Under the pieces are notes generated by a model, which saw nothing but the letters and a program-made list of their open reading frames with translations, did not search any database and was not told the origin of the DNA. A DNA stretch of 64,000 bases. It comes from Raoultibacter massiliensis. GTDB lineage: Bacteria; Actinomycetota; Coriobacteriia; Coriobacteriales; Eggerthellaceae. The translations under genes were made by a program, and so were the position numbers. The DNA lies in assembly GCF_900199545.1 (NCBI RefSeq), contig NZ_LT962671.1, positions 2,072,155-2,136,154 on the forward strand, read 5' to 3'. Of the stretch, positions 17,287 to 26,009 are shown piece by piece. Position 1 is the first letter of the stretch. Every line of letters begins with the position of its first letter.

Positions 17287-18600
17287 CTACAGCGCCCGCT
17301 CGATCTCCGCAATCGAGTACAAGCTCCCGCATGCGCACACGAGGCCGTCGGGACCTGCGATCTCGCGGGCTTTCGCAACCGCGTCGGGGATATCTTCGGC
17401 AATGTAGGGGTTCGTACAGGCCGAGCAGCCGAGCAGGTCTTGCCCTGTCCAACGTATGGCACGGGCGAGCTTTTCCGCAGGCAGCGCACGCAAATTCGGA
17501 GGCTCGATCACAATGAAAGCGCTCCCGAGGGGCAGCAGCTCTTCGAGCATCTCGGGGTAATCTTTATCAGCAAGCACACCTATGACGAAAACCGCTTTCC
17601 GGCCGGGAAACACCCGCTTGAGCGAATCGGCGAGCGCACGGGCTCCTTGGGGATTGTGCCCCCCGTCGATCACGAACGTCGGATTCACGGCTGCGATTTC
17701 GAAGCGACCATGCCACGTCGCCTCAGCCAACCCGCATCGAAGCGCCTCATCGGATATCGCCCAACCCCTCTCGCGCAACGCCTCGATGGCTTCGATGGCG
17801 AGCGCTGCATTATAGGGCTGGTAGCTTCCGAGCAGACCGATTGACAAGTCGTCATATCCGCGATAACGAAACCGCTGGATGCCGAACGTGCCGTCTTTCG
17901 AAAGCTCGACCGAGGAAACGGAAAGCTCGCCGAAATCGGGCGTGCGCACCGAAGCGCCGTATGCCTCGGCCGCACGCTCGATCGCCTGCATGGCCTCAGG
18001 CTCTTGCGGCCACGAAACAACCGAGGCGCCGCGCTTGACGATGCCCGCCTTCTCGGAGGCTATTTCGCCGAGCGTTGCGCCGAGCACCCCTGTATGATCC
18101 AGGGCGATGCGAGCGAAAAGACACAGCTCGGGCGCCTCGATGACGTTGGTCGAATCGAGCGCGCCGCCAAGCCCCACCTCGATCACGGCGACATCGCACC
18201 CCGCCCGCTCGAACCACAGAAACGACACGGCGCAGGCAAGCTCGAACTCGGTCGGATGATCGTCCATCGCCTCGGCCGCTTCGCGCACGGCTCGAGTTAC
18301 CGCACAAAGGCCCTCGGGGGGAATCGGTTCGCCGTTCACGAGGATGCTGCTAGCGTAATCCCCGATCGTGGGGCTCGTGAACAAGCCGACCTTGTTTCCG
18401 GCATGCTGCAGCACGCTCGAAACGAACGCGGCGGTCGATCCCTTTCCATTCGTGCCCGCCACATGCACGATGCGATACGTTCGCTCGGGACGGGACAATC
18501 GCTCCATAAGCTCGGCAATGCGATCGAGGCCGAGCTTGCTTACCCGCCAAGCGGGATTTTCGAGATACGCTATCGGGTCGAACATCGAATCCATCCTCAT
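17287..18600 (-). CDS. folC: Folylpolyglutamate/dihydrofolate synthase
   Basis: A 437-residue Mur-ligase-family enzyme that adds glutamate to folates, and in many bacteria also makes dihydrofolate from dihydropteroate. The P-loop HVAGTNGKGSTAAFVS is at about residues 46-61. Further markers are the VIEVGLGGALDSTN block and the C-terminal VIDGGHNPQGARAL motif. Length is normal for FolC. The ATG overlaps the stop of the upstream membrane-anchored gene (ATGA-type), implying translational coupling. An internal ATG (Met-Phe-Asp-Pro) with GAGG upstream is an alternative start. It is the last gene of the minus-strand run from 23.8 kb. Confidence 0.92.
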   Translation of the reverse strand: MRMDSMFDPIAYLENPAWRVSKLGLDRIAELMERLSRPERTYRIVHVAGTNGKGSTAAFVSSVLQHAGNKVGLFTSPTIGDYASSILVNGEPIPPEGLCAVTRAVREAAEAMDDHPTEFELACAVSFLWFERAGCDVAVIEVGLGGALDSTNVIEAPELCLFARIALDHTGVLGATLGEIASEKAGIVKRGASVVSWPQEPEAMQAIERAAEAYGASVRTPDFGELSVSSVELSKDGTFGIQRFRYRGYDDLSIGLLGSYQPYNAALAIEAIEALRERGWAISDEALRCGLAEATWHGRFEIAAVNPTFVIDGGHNPQGARALADSLKRVFPGRKAVFVIGVLADKDYPEMLEELLPLGSAFIVIEPPNLRALPAEKLARAIRWTGQDLLGCSACTNPYIAEDIPDAVAKAREIAGPDGLVCACGSLYSIAEIERAL

Positions 18601-19964
18601 TTCACTTTAGCGCGCTGTTCGGAAAACATGATGAACGCAATTATCGGCAGCCCGACGACCGATGCCAGCAGCGAATATCCGAGCACAACCGTTCCAAACA
18701 GATAACCCGTCTGCACGATAGCGAGAAAGAACAGCAACACAGGCATGAATTGCGCGTTCAAGTTCTTCCTGAACAGATAACCGGTATCGCGCTCGACGAG
18801 AACCGCCTCATCGAGATCGCAAACGCCCAGAGAGCGCCGCATGGAGGCGGGAATGCCGACAAGCGGATCGATGTCGGCTTCGCGGGCGATCGTATTCGTT
18901 TCCATGATGCGCTCCATCGAATCGATGGGCAACGCCCGAGCCCTCGCCTTGGCTTTCCCGTGTCGCAAAATCACCTTGTCCGATTCGTCGATCCCCAGAT
19001 GAACCATAGCCGAATGCGACAATCTCACAATATCCCGCTCTTCATCGTTCGCGAAAGGGCGGCAGCTTTTCAAAAGGATCGAGCTGTTCCCCACCATGAA
19101 GCCGGAAATGGCCTTGGGCACCTTCGCCCAAAGCGACGAAGGCTCTTCGAACGCCGATTCGGTTATCTGCAGCGTATCGTAACCGCATGAACGCAAATTC
19201 CGCATGATCGACTGCTGCTCGTCATAGCTGTCGGGAACCAACAGCGCATCGCGGGCATAGCGATCGAACAGGCTTTGCTTGGTCGCCTGATCGATCTCGG
19301 CGTTTTCGACCAGATCCTTGAGCACGCCATCCATAACGCAGGGCGGAGCGTGCAGATTAAGCAGCATTCGCTGGTATCTGCTCAACCGAACCGTTTGCGC
19401 GGCAAGGCTCGGATCCCGTTCGATCTTGTCGAACGGGACGTAGTAAAGCGCCCCCGTAGCCAGATGGTTCAGGCGATAGAAGCGCCTTCGCTTCGAAGCC
19501 CGCCCCTCTTCGATCTCCCTCAGTTCATGGTATAGATCGTCGGAAACCGCAATGCTGCCTTCGCGTACCTTATCGATGCGCTGGACCGCAACGCGCTTTA
19601 CCAAAAGCGCATTCGAGAGCTTGCGAATCGAAACGCAAGCGCGATCGCCCGCATCGATGCCAAGCCGCTCCATAACGTGCAAAGTCGTCTGAGCTTTCGC
19701 TTCGACCAATCCGCCATCGTCTTCCCCGTCGTCGGCGAAGGAAGTCGCGACAAGGCAGCACTCGACCGAAGGGGAACCGCCCTCGCGGCCGACGAGAACC
19801 AGCTCGCGATTCAGAAACCCGTTTCGACGCGCCCAGCCTGCATCGACATCAATCCTGTTTGATGGCACGAAAGACCCTGCTTTCCCGACGATGACGATCC
19901 GGGCAATATCCGAATAGCCATCGAGGTTCGTGCAGCGCGGTTCACCGGACGGCATCTCCGCCAT
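18597..19964 (-). CDS. Unrecognised membrane-anchored protein with repeated beta-barrel-like motifs
   Basis: A 455-residue protein that I cannot assign to a family. It contains at least three copies of a motif of the form hydrophobic-x-LGI-x-x-x-D-x-hydrophobic (for example MERLGIDAGDRACVSI, MVHLGIDESDKVILRHG and MRRSLGVCDLDEAVLVERD). This suggests tandem small beta-barrels of the AbrB or double-psi type. Two membrane helices close the C-terminus (about residues 404-445), leaving the bulk in the cytoplasm. I chose the ATG at 19964 because AAAGG precedes it and the overlap with the ATP-grasp gene is only 23 bases. It is coupled to folC. Function unknown. Confidence 0.65.
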   Translation of the reverse strand: MAEMPSGEPRCTNLDGYSDIARIVIVGKAGSFVPSNRIDVDAGWARRNGFLNRELVLVGREGGSPSVECCLVATSFADDGEDDGGLVEAKAQTTLHVMERLGIDAGDRACVSIRKLSNALLVKRVAVQRIDKVREGSIAVSDDLYHELREIEEGRASKRRRFYRLNHLATGALYYVPFDKIERDPSLAAQTVRLSRYQRMLLNLHAPPCVMDGVLKDLVENAEIDQATKQSLFDRYARDALLVPDSYDEQQSIMRNLRSCGYDTLQITESAFEEPSSLWAKVPKAISGFMVGNSSILLKSCRPFANDEERDIVRLSHSAMVHLGIDESDKVILRHGKAKARARALPIDSMERIMETNTIAREADIDPLVGIPASMRRSLGVCDLDEAVLVERDTGYLFRKNLNAQFMPVLLFFLAIVQTGYLFGTVVLGYSLLASVVGLPIIAFIMFSEQRAKVK

Positions 19965-20838
19965 TGCGAGCACCTTTCTCGAGCACCGATACGATATAGG
20001 CGAGTATCTCCGCCGCAGCATTAACCCCGCAGCACGCAAGGATGCCCTCGAACTGCGCGTTCGAATTCACCTCGCAGAAAACAGGCTGCCCCTGCTCGCC
20101 GAACAGGATGTCGACGCCGGCAAAATCCAAACCGATCGTCCGGCAAACCGAAAGCGCCATGCGCTCGAACGGCTCGGGCGCATCGAAGGGTTCGGCCGAT
20201 GCGCCGGCAGCGATGTTGGCACGGAAATCCCCGCCTCCCGACGATCGCAATATTCCCGCAATCACACGATCGCCGACCACTTGCAGGCGAACGTCGCGAC
20301 CCCTGCTCGATTCGACGAACCCTTGCAGAATCGAAGCGCGCGCACCGAACGATCCGAGCACCGCTACGAGTTCGTCGCGCGAGGAGGCAAGGTGGACCTG
20401 CTCTCCGAACGACCCGCTGCTCTCCTTTGCAACAAGGGGCAGCCCAAGCCGCTCGATCGCCCGATCGGGAAAGGACTCGCCGTCCCACGAAGGCGGCTGA
20501 AAAGCCATCGGCACGATGATCGTATCGGGCATTTCGATTCCGCTTTCGGCAAGCGCCAGATAGGTGAGCGCTTTGCTATCGCATATTTCAATGGCATCGG
20601 CGCGGTTGAACACAGGCAATCGCTGCGCTTCGAGCAGCCGCGCCAAGCAGATGTCTTTATCCCAAAACAAAACGAAATCGGGCAGCAACGCGCGCTCGCG
20701 CGCATCCGCAAAATCAAACGGCGCCAATTCGATGTTCGTCTTCACCGAAAGCCCGATGCCCATCGCCTCGGCGGCATCCAGAAGATGGGAATACGTCGCC
20801 TTGAAGCGATCGGATCGCAAGAACCCGTTAACGACCAA
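19942..20838 (-). CDS. RimK-like ATP-grasp ligase
   Basis: A 298-residue ATP-grasp protein. The ATP-binding core shows LGLPLVAKESSGSFGEQV (about residues 131-148), RDVRLQVVGDRVIAGILR (about 185-202) and the metal-binding VDILFGEQGQPVFCEVNSN (about 248-266). This arrangement is that of RimK/LysX-type ligases, which join an amino acid, often glutamate, to a carboxylate on a protein or small molecule. The start appears to be TTG with GAAGG just upstream. It begins 12 bases after the N-formylglutamate-amidohydrolase-like gene, so the two probably act on the same glutamyl-type product. The substrate is unknown. Confidence 0.82.
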   Translation of the reverse strand: MVVNGFLRSDRFKATYSHLLDAAEAMGIGLSVKTNIELAPFDFADARERALLPDFVLFWDKDICLARLLEAQRLPVFNRADAIEICDSKALTYLALAESGIEMPDTIIVPMAFQPPSWDGESFPDRAIERLGLPLVAKESSGSFGEQVHLASSRDELVAVLGSFGARASILQGFVESSRGRDVRLQVVGDRVIAGILRSSGGGDFRANIAAGASAEPFDAPEPFERMALSVCRTIGLDFAGVDILFGEQGQPVFCEVNSNAQFEGILACCGVNAAAEILAYIVSVLEKGARNGGDAVR

Positions 20839-20850
20839 CCAACCTTCGAT

Positions 20851-21477
20851 TCAGATCACCTCGCCTAGCCGAATCACCGCTTCTTCCAAGGAGCCGCATA
20901 CCGCCTCGAACGCAGACGGACAAGCGTCAAAGCCGAACATGCGCACGTTCATTTCTATCTGAAAACAGCAGGCAGGCGACCTTCGCGCAACATCGGAAGA
21001 AACCCGAAAAAAGCCCGCTGCCGGAAAAACGGTATCGACGGTGACCGGCTCGATGCCGTGGGATTCGAATGCCCGTCGAACCACGGCAAGCAAGTCGTCC
21101 CTGTCGTCGATATTGCGGCCATGGCCCGTCCCGATTTCAACCATGCTCTGATGGCGTGCGGCCATCTCATGCAGATCGAGCACCACCTTGATTCCCTTTT
21201 CCTCGACAAAGCGCACGATCCGATCGCGATACGCACTCGCCTCATCGTAATTCGGATCCTCAAGCGAACTGCCGCACCGATATATGATAGGGCATCCTAT
21301 GCGCTCGTTGAGGCATCGTGCAAGCCTTCCCGTATCGGGCTCGGCCTGCTTTATCGTGCCCTCGCGACCGTGCTCGACCTGATGAGGTGCCGAAAGAAGC
21401 ACAAATCCAGCACCCTCCTCAACAACGTAGGAGCGATCTCCGTCCTCAATGCGATTATCGTCGAACATGCGGTTCAT
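20851..21477 (-). CDS. N-formylglutamate amidohydrolase-like protein
   Basis: A 208-residue protein of the N-formylglutamate amidohydrolase family. The markers are LLSAPHQVEHGREGTIKQAEPDTG (about residues 27-50), with the zinc-type His and Glu residues, and VVLDLHEMAA (about 100-109). It is shorter than HutG enzymes of histidine degradation, and no hut genes lie nearby. The start at 21477 has GAGGAG at good spacing; an in-frame GTG lies 15 bases earlier. A TATAAT overlaps the end of nfnB, so it may have its own promoter. Pairing with a RimK-like ligase points to amidase chemistry on a glutamyl compound; this is inference. Confidence 0.78.
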   Translation of the reverse strand: MNRMFDDNRIEDGDRSYVVEEGAGFVLLSAPHQVEHGREGTIKQAEPDTGRLARCLNERIGCPIIYRCGSSLEDPNYDEASAYRDRIVRFVEEKGIKVVLDLHEMAARHQSMVEIGTGHGRNIDDRDDLLAVVRRAFESHGIEPVTVDTVFPAAGFFRVSSDVARRSPACCFQIEMNVRMFGFDACPSAFEAVCGSLEEAVIRLGEVI

Positions 21478-21515
21478 ACCGATGCTCCTCACAAGCGCGA
21501 GCGGCCAAGGGGCCC

Positions 21516-21521
21516 ATTATA
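21516..21521 (-). promoter_or_regulatory. TATAAT element before the amidohydrolase-ligase-folC run
   Basis: A perfect TATAAT on the minus strand overlaps the nfnB stop codon. The -35 is poor (TTGCGG, 15-bp spacing). It may start a separate transcript for the downstream genes. Confidence 0.4.
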
Positions 21522-22968
21522 CCGCGCTCAGATACTCCGCAATGCCCTTCGCAGCGCGCTTGCCCGCACCCATCGCAAGAATCACGGTGGCAGCGCCGAT
21601 CACGGCATCTCCTCCCGCAAACACGCCGGGGATCGAAGTCATGCACGTCTCGTCATCGGCAACGATGAGATGGCGCGGCGTGGTTTCCAGGCCAGGCGTC
21701 GTATCGGCGATGAGGGGATTCGATTTCGAACCAACCGCTATGACCAGCATATCGATGTCGATGACGAAATTGCTGCCCGCAATCTCCATCGGACGCCGGC
21801 GGCCGCTTGCATCGGGTTCGCCGAGCTCCATCCTCACGCATTCCAGTCCGCTGACCCAACCCTCTTCGTTGCCGAGCACACGAACGGGGTTGGTGAGCAT
21901 CTGAAACGCGATGCCCTCCTGCTCCGCATGATGGATTTCTTCGGCACGGGCGGGCATCTCCTCTTTCCCGCGGCGGTAGACGATCGTCACCTCCGCGCCA
22001 AGGCGGCGAGCCGTGCGCGCTGCATCCATTGCAACGTTGCCGCCACCGACGACAACGCATTTCTTGCCCGCGTACACCGGGGTAGCGTATTCGGGAAACT
22101 TGTAGGCTTTCATAAGGTTGACGCGGGTCAGCAACTCGCTTGCGACCATGGAGCCGTTAAGCCCCTCGCCCTCGATGCCCAGATACGAAGGAAGCCCCGC
22201 ACCCGTACCGACGAATACGGCATCGAAACCCATTTCGCCCATCAGCTCGTCGATGTCGTACAGCTTGCCGACAAGGGCGTTCACTTCGAACGACACGCCT
22301 AGATCGGCGATCGCCGAAACCTCTTTCGCCACAAGATCCTTCGGAAGGCGAAACTCGGGGATGCCGTAGGTGAGCACGCCGCCCACCCGATGCAATGCCT
22401 CGAACACCGTTACTTCGGCATGGCATTTCGCAAGCTCTCCCGCACAGGTAAGCGATGCGGGACCCGAGCCGACAACCGCAACGCGCTTGCCGGAAAGATC
22501 GTGCCCCGTTGCGCATTCGCTTCCGCTGCGATATTCCTCGAGGGCGGCTGCGGCTTGCTCGGGATTAGCAAAGGCCCAGTCGGCAACAAACCGCTCGAGA
22601 CGGCCGATGCCCACAGGCTCTCCGTTCTTGCCACGGGTGCACACGCCCTCGCACTGGTTTTCCTGCGGGCATACACGACCGCAGATGGCGGGAAGCGTGT
22701 TGGTTTCCTTCACGACAGCATAGGCGCGGCCGAAATTGCCCTCGCCCACCTCGCGGATGAAATCGGAGATGGGAACGCCGACCGGACAGCCGCTCACGCA
22801 CGGCTTGTTCGGACAATGGATGCAGCGAAGCGCTTCGTTGACGGCCTCCTCGGCCGAATAACCCTGCGAAACCTCGTCGAATGTTTGCGAGCGGATGGTC
22901 GGATCGAGCTCGGGCATAGGGGTCTTTTCCTTTTGCCTGTTCACTTGCAGTTTCTTTGCGTCTGCCAT
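21517..22968 (-). CDS. nfnB: NADH-dependent ferredoxin:NADP+ oxidoreductase, NfnB subunit
   Basis: A 483-residue flavoprotein. The N-terminus has cysteine clusters for two [4Fe-4S] centres (CIHCPNKPCVSGCPVG, about residues 46-61, and CGRVCPQENQCEGVC, about 95-109). Two dinucleotide-binding folds follow (VAVVGSGPASLTCAGELA and CVVVGGGNVAMDAART), with LTYGIPEFRLPK typical of the GltD/NfnB group. The gene directly upstream encodes NfnA, and no large GltB-type glutamate synthase subunit is present. That favours the electron-bifurcating NfnAB complex, which links NADH and reduced ferredoxin to NADP+. The ATG at 22968 with AAGGGGG is preferred over the longer upstream frame. Confidence 0.9.
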   Translation of the reverse strand: MADAKKLQVNRQKEKTPMPELDPTIRSQTFDEVSQGYSAEEAVNEALRCIHCPNKPCVSGCPVGVPISDFIREVGEGNFGRAYAVVKETNTLPAICGRVCPQENQCEGVCTRGKNGEPVGIGRLERFVADWAFANPEQAAAALEEYRSGSECATGHDLSGKRVAVVGSGPASLTCAGELAKCHAEVTVFEALHRVGGVLTYGIPEFRLPKDLVAKEVSAIADLGVSFEVNALVGKLYDIDELMGEMGFDAVFVGTGAGLPSYLGIEGEGLNGSMVASELLTRVNLMKAYKFPEYATPVYAGKKCVVVGGGNVAMDAARTARRLGAEVTIVYRRGKEEMPARAEEIHHAEQEGIAFQMLTNPVRVLGNEEGWVSGLECVRMELGEPDASGRRRPMEIAGSNFVIDIDMLVIAVGSKSNPLIADTTPGLETTPRHLIVADDETCMTSIPGVFAGGDAVIGAATVILAMGAGKRAAKGIAEYLSAV

Positions 22969-22970
22969 GG

Positions 22971-23819
22971 CTATTCCCCCTTCCCGTTCATGCAATCTCG
23001 TCCCTCGTTCGCCTCTCGGGCGGCATTCTCGAACGATCGGTACTGCACGCCGCGACGCATCGCATCGTCGTAGTCGACAAGATGGCCGTCGAAATCGGGA
23101 CCGTCGACGCACGCATGCAGGTACTCGTCTCCCACCTTCACGCGACAGCCGCCGCACATGCCCGTCCCATCGATCATGAGAGGGTTCATGGAAACGAGCG
23201 TCTTGATGCCGTAAGGCTTCGTGGTTGCCGCCACGAATTTCATCATGATGACCGGACCGACCGCAAGCACAAGATCGTAATCGGCGCCCTCGTCGATGCG
23301 CTGCTGCAGCGCCTGGGTGACGAGGCCCTTGTTGCCGTTCGAACCGTCGTCGGTCATGATGATCTGCCGAGAGGAATTCTCGTTGATCTCGTCTTCGAGG
23401 ATTATGAGATCTTCAGTGCGAAAACCCGTGATCACATCAACCTCGACGCCGTGTTCATGCAGCCATTTCGCCTGGGGAAACGCGATGGCGGTTCCCAAGC
23501 CGCCACCGATCACGCAGGCGCGCTTAGCACCTTCGAGCTCAGTGGGATTGCCGAGCGGCCCCGCGAAATCCAAAAGGGAATCTCCCGCCTTCATCTTCGC
23601 GAGTTTCGCAGTGGTGGCGCCCACTGCCTGAAAGATTATCGTCACCGTGCCGGCCTGCGCATCGCAATCGTTCATGGTGAGCGGAATGCGCTCGCCCTCT
23701 TCGTCGATGCGGAGCATGATGAACTGGCCGGGCCTGATCTTCTTCGCAATGGCGGGCGCCTCGATGACCATGCGGGTCACTTCGTCATTGAGCGCCTCAA
23801 CTTCAATAATGGGATACAC
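22971..23819 (-). CDS. nfnA: NADH-dependent ferredoxin:NADP+ oxidoreductase, NfnA subunit
   Basis: A 282-residue sulfide dehydrogenase/dihydroorotate-reductase-like subunit. It has the FAD-binding segment RPGQFIMLRIDEEGERIPLT (about residues 29-48), the NAD-binding segment GGGLGTAIAFPQAKWL, and the C-terminal [2Fe-2S] cysteine cluster MCGGCRVKVGDEYLHACVDGP (about 229-249). The stop is directly followed by nfnB, as in known nfnAB operons. The complex would move electrons between NADH, ferredoxin and NADPH in the cytoplasm. Confidence 0.9.
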   Translation of the reverse strand: MYPIIEVEALNDEVTRMVIEAPAIAKKIRPGQFIMLRIDEEGERIPLTMNDCDAQAGTVTIIFQAVGATTAKLAKMKAGDSLLDFAGPLGNPTELEGAKRACVIGGGLGTAIAFPQAKWLHEHGVEVDVITGFRTEDLIILEDEINENSSRQIIMTDDGSNGNKGLVTQALQQRIDEGADYDLVLAVGPVIMMKFVAATTKPYGIKTLVSMNPLMIDGTGMCGGCRVKVGDEYLHACVDGPDFDGHLVDYDDAMRRGVQYRSFENAAREANEGRDCMNGKGE

Positions 23820-24156
23820 GGCGATCTCATCCTTCTCGTCTCAGATGCAAAAACAGCACCGATGCGTACGGAGCACGGTGCCGCTTCACTCATTAGTATC
23901 GACGGGTAATTATAGCAATTCCCTTATGCGGGATATGTTTCCAAACGGTTAAAGGAGCCGAAACACCGCGTTACAGGATGCGAACGGAAGGGAAAGCACC
24001 CGATACGGCTTCACGAGAACCCGGACAAGCGCATCTGTGCCAAAGCGCAGCCAGCCCGCATCGAAGGCCCGCGACCCGAATCCGCAAAAAGAGCGAGCGC
24101 GAGCGGCATCGAAGCCGTTCGCGCTCGCTGGGTTCGACAATCGGCCGCCAGACGCC
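23820..24156. other. Promoter region of nfnA and terminator of the four-TM gene
   Basis: No gene is seen. A minus-strand TATAAT at 23911-23916 may serve nfnAB. An intrinsic terminator (24086-24130) ends the four-TM gene. Confidence 0.5.
24086..24130 (-). terminator. Intrinsic terminator after the four-TM gene
   Basis: A 16-bp stem with one mismatch (arms 24093-24108 and about 24114-24129), read on the minus strand and followed by TTTTT. Confidence 0.85.
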
Positions 24157-24585
24157 TTAAGCCTGCCGCTGTTTTTTGATGTTGAAAGCCAGAACCGCAC
24201 ACAGGATGACAACCAACAGGCCGATGAGCTGCGACAAGGGGAACGAACCCTGCATAACGGCCATCACGGAGCCAACCACTGCAAGAACGACCCCGACGAC
24301 GGATAGGACGAAAAACGGTCCGATCTTGGCGGAGTTCTTTGCCCCACGATGACCGAGGAAGCCGATGATCAGGTAGAAAACTCCTGAAATAACGAAACCC
24401 GCACCCATGGCAACCGAAAGCGCGGCGGCATCGACAGCCGATCCGTTCACGTCGATAGCCTGGCCGGCTACGCCGGGGATCGATGCCCCGAAGCAGAGAA
24501 ACGCTCCGAGCAGAACCACGATGATCGCATAGATGATCATGATGATGGATACGACCTTCAACGCCTTTTGAGAACCTGACATCAT
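24157..24585 (-). CDS. Four-TM membrane protein of unknown function
   Basis: A 142-residue protein with four membrane helices (about residues 8-30, 50-75, 83-104 and 108-132) and a basic C-terminus (NIKKQRQA). The first two ATG codons are adjacent; AAAGGAAAAA before the first supports the start at 24585. I do not recognise a named family; the layout is that of small DUF-type or DoxX-like integral membrane proteins. It is divergent from the first LysR gene across 284 bp and so is its likely regulatory target. Confidence 0.75.
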   Translation of the reverse strand: MMSGSQKALKVVSIIMIIYAIIVVLLGAFLCFGASIPGVAGQAIDVNGSAVDAAALSVAMGAGFVISGVFYLIIGFLGHRGAKNSAKIGPFFVLSVVGVVLAVVGSVMAVMQGSFPLSQLIGLLVVILCAVLAFNIKKQRQA

Positions 24586-24755
24586 TTTTTCCTTTCGATC
24601 CAATGAAAAGGCCGGCCGACGGCGAGCGCGAATACCCGAAAAGCCGCCCACCGCCGCAAGGGCGATTTACGCGAGCGGAGCATGGGCTCATGTCGACAAG
24701 ACCTTCCACAGAGTATCATCGCACGCCGATCATGCACGCGATCCGTTTCGTGCTC

Positions 24756-24804
24756 CAACTTCTCGTTGCGTCTGTTGACATGGTATTTCGCCAATTCTTA
24801 TCAT
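24756..24804 (+). promoter_or_regulatory. Promoter and putative operator of LysR gene 1
   Basis: TTGACA (24775-24780) and TATCAT (24799-24804) are spaced 18 bp apart. Just upstream lies CAACTTCTCGTTGC (24756-24769), found again in the same place before LysR gene 2. Confidence 0.75.
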
Positions 24805-24869
24805 GGAAATCATATTTTGTAGGCATATGTAACCAACATCCGCACAACGGCAGACGCGCAGGGATCGTT

Positions 24870-25799
24870 TTGAACATCAACCAGGTAAGATACTTTATTT
24901 CTGCGGTCGAACGCGGCAGTTTTTCCGCAGCCGCCGCAGATCATTACATCACGGCCCAAGGCATGTCGAAATCCATCGCCGATCTCGAGCACGAAATCGG
25001 GCTGCAGCTGCTCGTCCGGAAAAACCGAGGCGTCGAGCCCACCGAGTTCGGCGCCAAGTTCTACGAACAGGCAAAACTTGCCGAGCGCTGCTTCGACAAT
25101 CTGGAGGGGTTCGCCCGCGACTACGTGCTGCCGGCCGACGGAGCGCCCTCCCTCGTTTTGCTGATCTGCGCCCCCAGCTTCATCGGCATGGGCAAAGTGA
25201 GCACGAGCGTAGCGGCGTTCATTCGCAAGAACCTGGGCATCAACGCGTCCATTTCGTTCGGACCGCCTGATTACTGCTTGACGGCCCTATCGGACGGAGC
25301 GGCCGATCTCGTAATCACCATCGGCAAAGCATCTATCGAAAACATCGACTGCGACCCCATCGGAACCATCCCCTGCGGGGCTCAGGTATCTTTGGACAAT
25401 CCGCTTTCGCGGAAGAAGAGCATCCGGCTCGCCGATCTCGAAGGAGCGCATGTCGCCTTCTGGCCCGGCAACGAGTTCTTCAACGAATCCATAAAGAAAC
25501 GCCTTGCTGAGAAAGGGGCCATGATCGACCCCATCCCCCTTGAAGCCGACCTCGAAGACATGACAAATCTGCTCGAACGCGGAGGAGCGCTGTTTCTCCC
25601 TTACATCAGCGCCATCGAAGACGAGGTTGCACACTCGATCGCCGTTCCCTTCGATCCGAACGAAGGCATAACCGCACCGCTGTGCCTTCTTGGCAATCCG
25701 AAAAACCAATCGTCGAAAGTGCAGGCACTCAAGCGCTTCTTCATGGCTGCGCAGCGGTTCATCTCGGAGTCGAAGGCCTCCGAGATCCTCTCCCAGTAG
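24870..25799 (+). CDS. LysR-family regulator 1
   Basis: A 309-residue LysR-type regulator. The N-terminal winged helix begins LNINQVRYFISAVERGSFSA, with TAQGMSKSIADLEHEIGLQL as the recognition helix region. The remainder is the periplasmic-binding-protein-like effector domain. The start is read as TTG, by comparison with the paralogue at 26010 (GTG), because both begin N-I-N-Q and have a purine-rich ribosome site at the same distance. It is divergent from the four-TM gene and followed by a close paralogue with a duplicated promoter. The effector is unknown. Confidence 0.87.
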   Translation: MNINQVRYFISAVERGSFSAAAADHYITAQGMSKSIADLEHEIGLQLLVRKNRGVEPTEFGAKFYEQAKLAERCFDNLEGFARDYVLPADGAPSLVLLICAPSFIGMGKVSTSVAAFIRKNLGINASISFGPPDYCLTALSDGAADLVITIGKASIENIDCDPIGTIPCGAQVSLDNPLSRKKSIRLADLEGAHVAFWPGNEFFNESIKKRLAEKGAMIDPIPLEADLEDMTNLLERGGALFLPYISAIEDEVAHSIAVPFDPNEGITAPLCLLGNPKNQSSKVQALKRFFMAAQRFISESKASEILSQ

Positions 25800-25893
25800 C
25801 GCCGATGCCCGCACGCCTTGAAGCTTCCCTCGCGTTTCCGTCGCTCCCCGCAAGTAAGTAAGTTCTTATTTAACTGGTATAATCGCCATGCCT

Positions 25894-25941
25894 CAACTTC
25901 TCGTTGCACTTTGTTGACACCCGCATAAGGGTACCCATAAT
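25894..25941 (+). promoter_or_regulatory. Promoter and putative operator of LysR gene 2
   Basis: TTGACA (25914-25919) and CATAAT (25936-25941) are spaced 16 bp apart. The same 14-base CAACTTCTCGTTGC lies immediately upstream (25894-25907). A further TATAAT at about 25878-25883 could be another start site. Confidence 0.75.
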
Positions 25942-26009
25942 GAACGATGCTGCCTTTTGCGAAAAGCTTCTTCAGAGGCAAACATGCACCCGTCTCCAGA
26001 GGAATCGCT

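Noticed and set aside
16126..17844. 572-codon open frame on the plus strand
   Set aside because: Runs across the end of membrane LuxR 3 and antisense to folC; extremely Arg-rich.
21517..22968. Glutamate synthase small subunit (gltD)
   Set aside because: No GltB-type large subunit is adjacent and the partner upstream is NfnA-like, which fits NfnB better.
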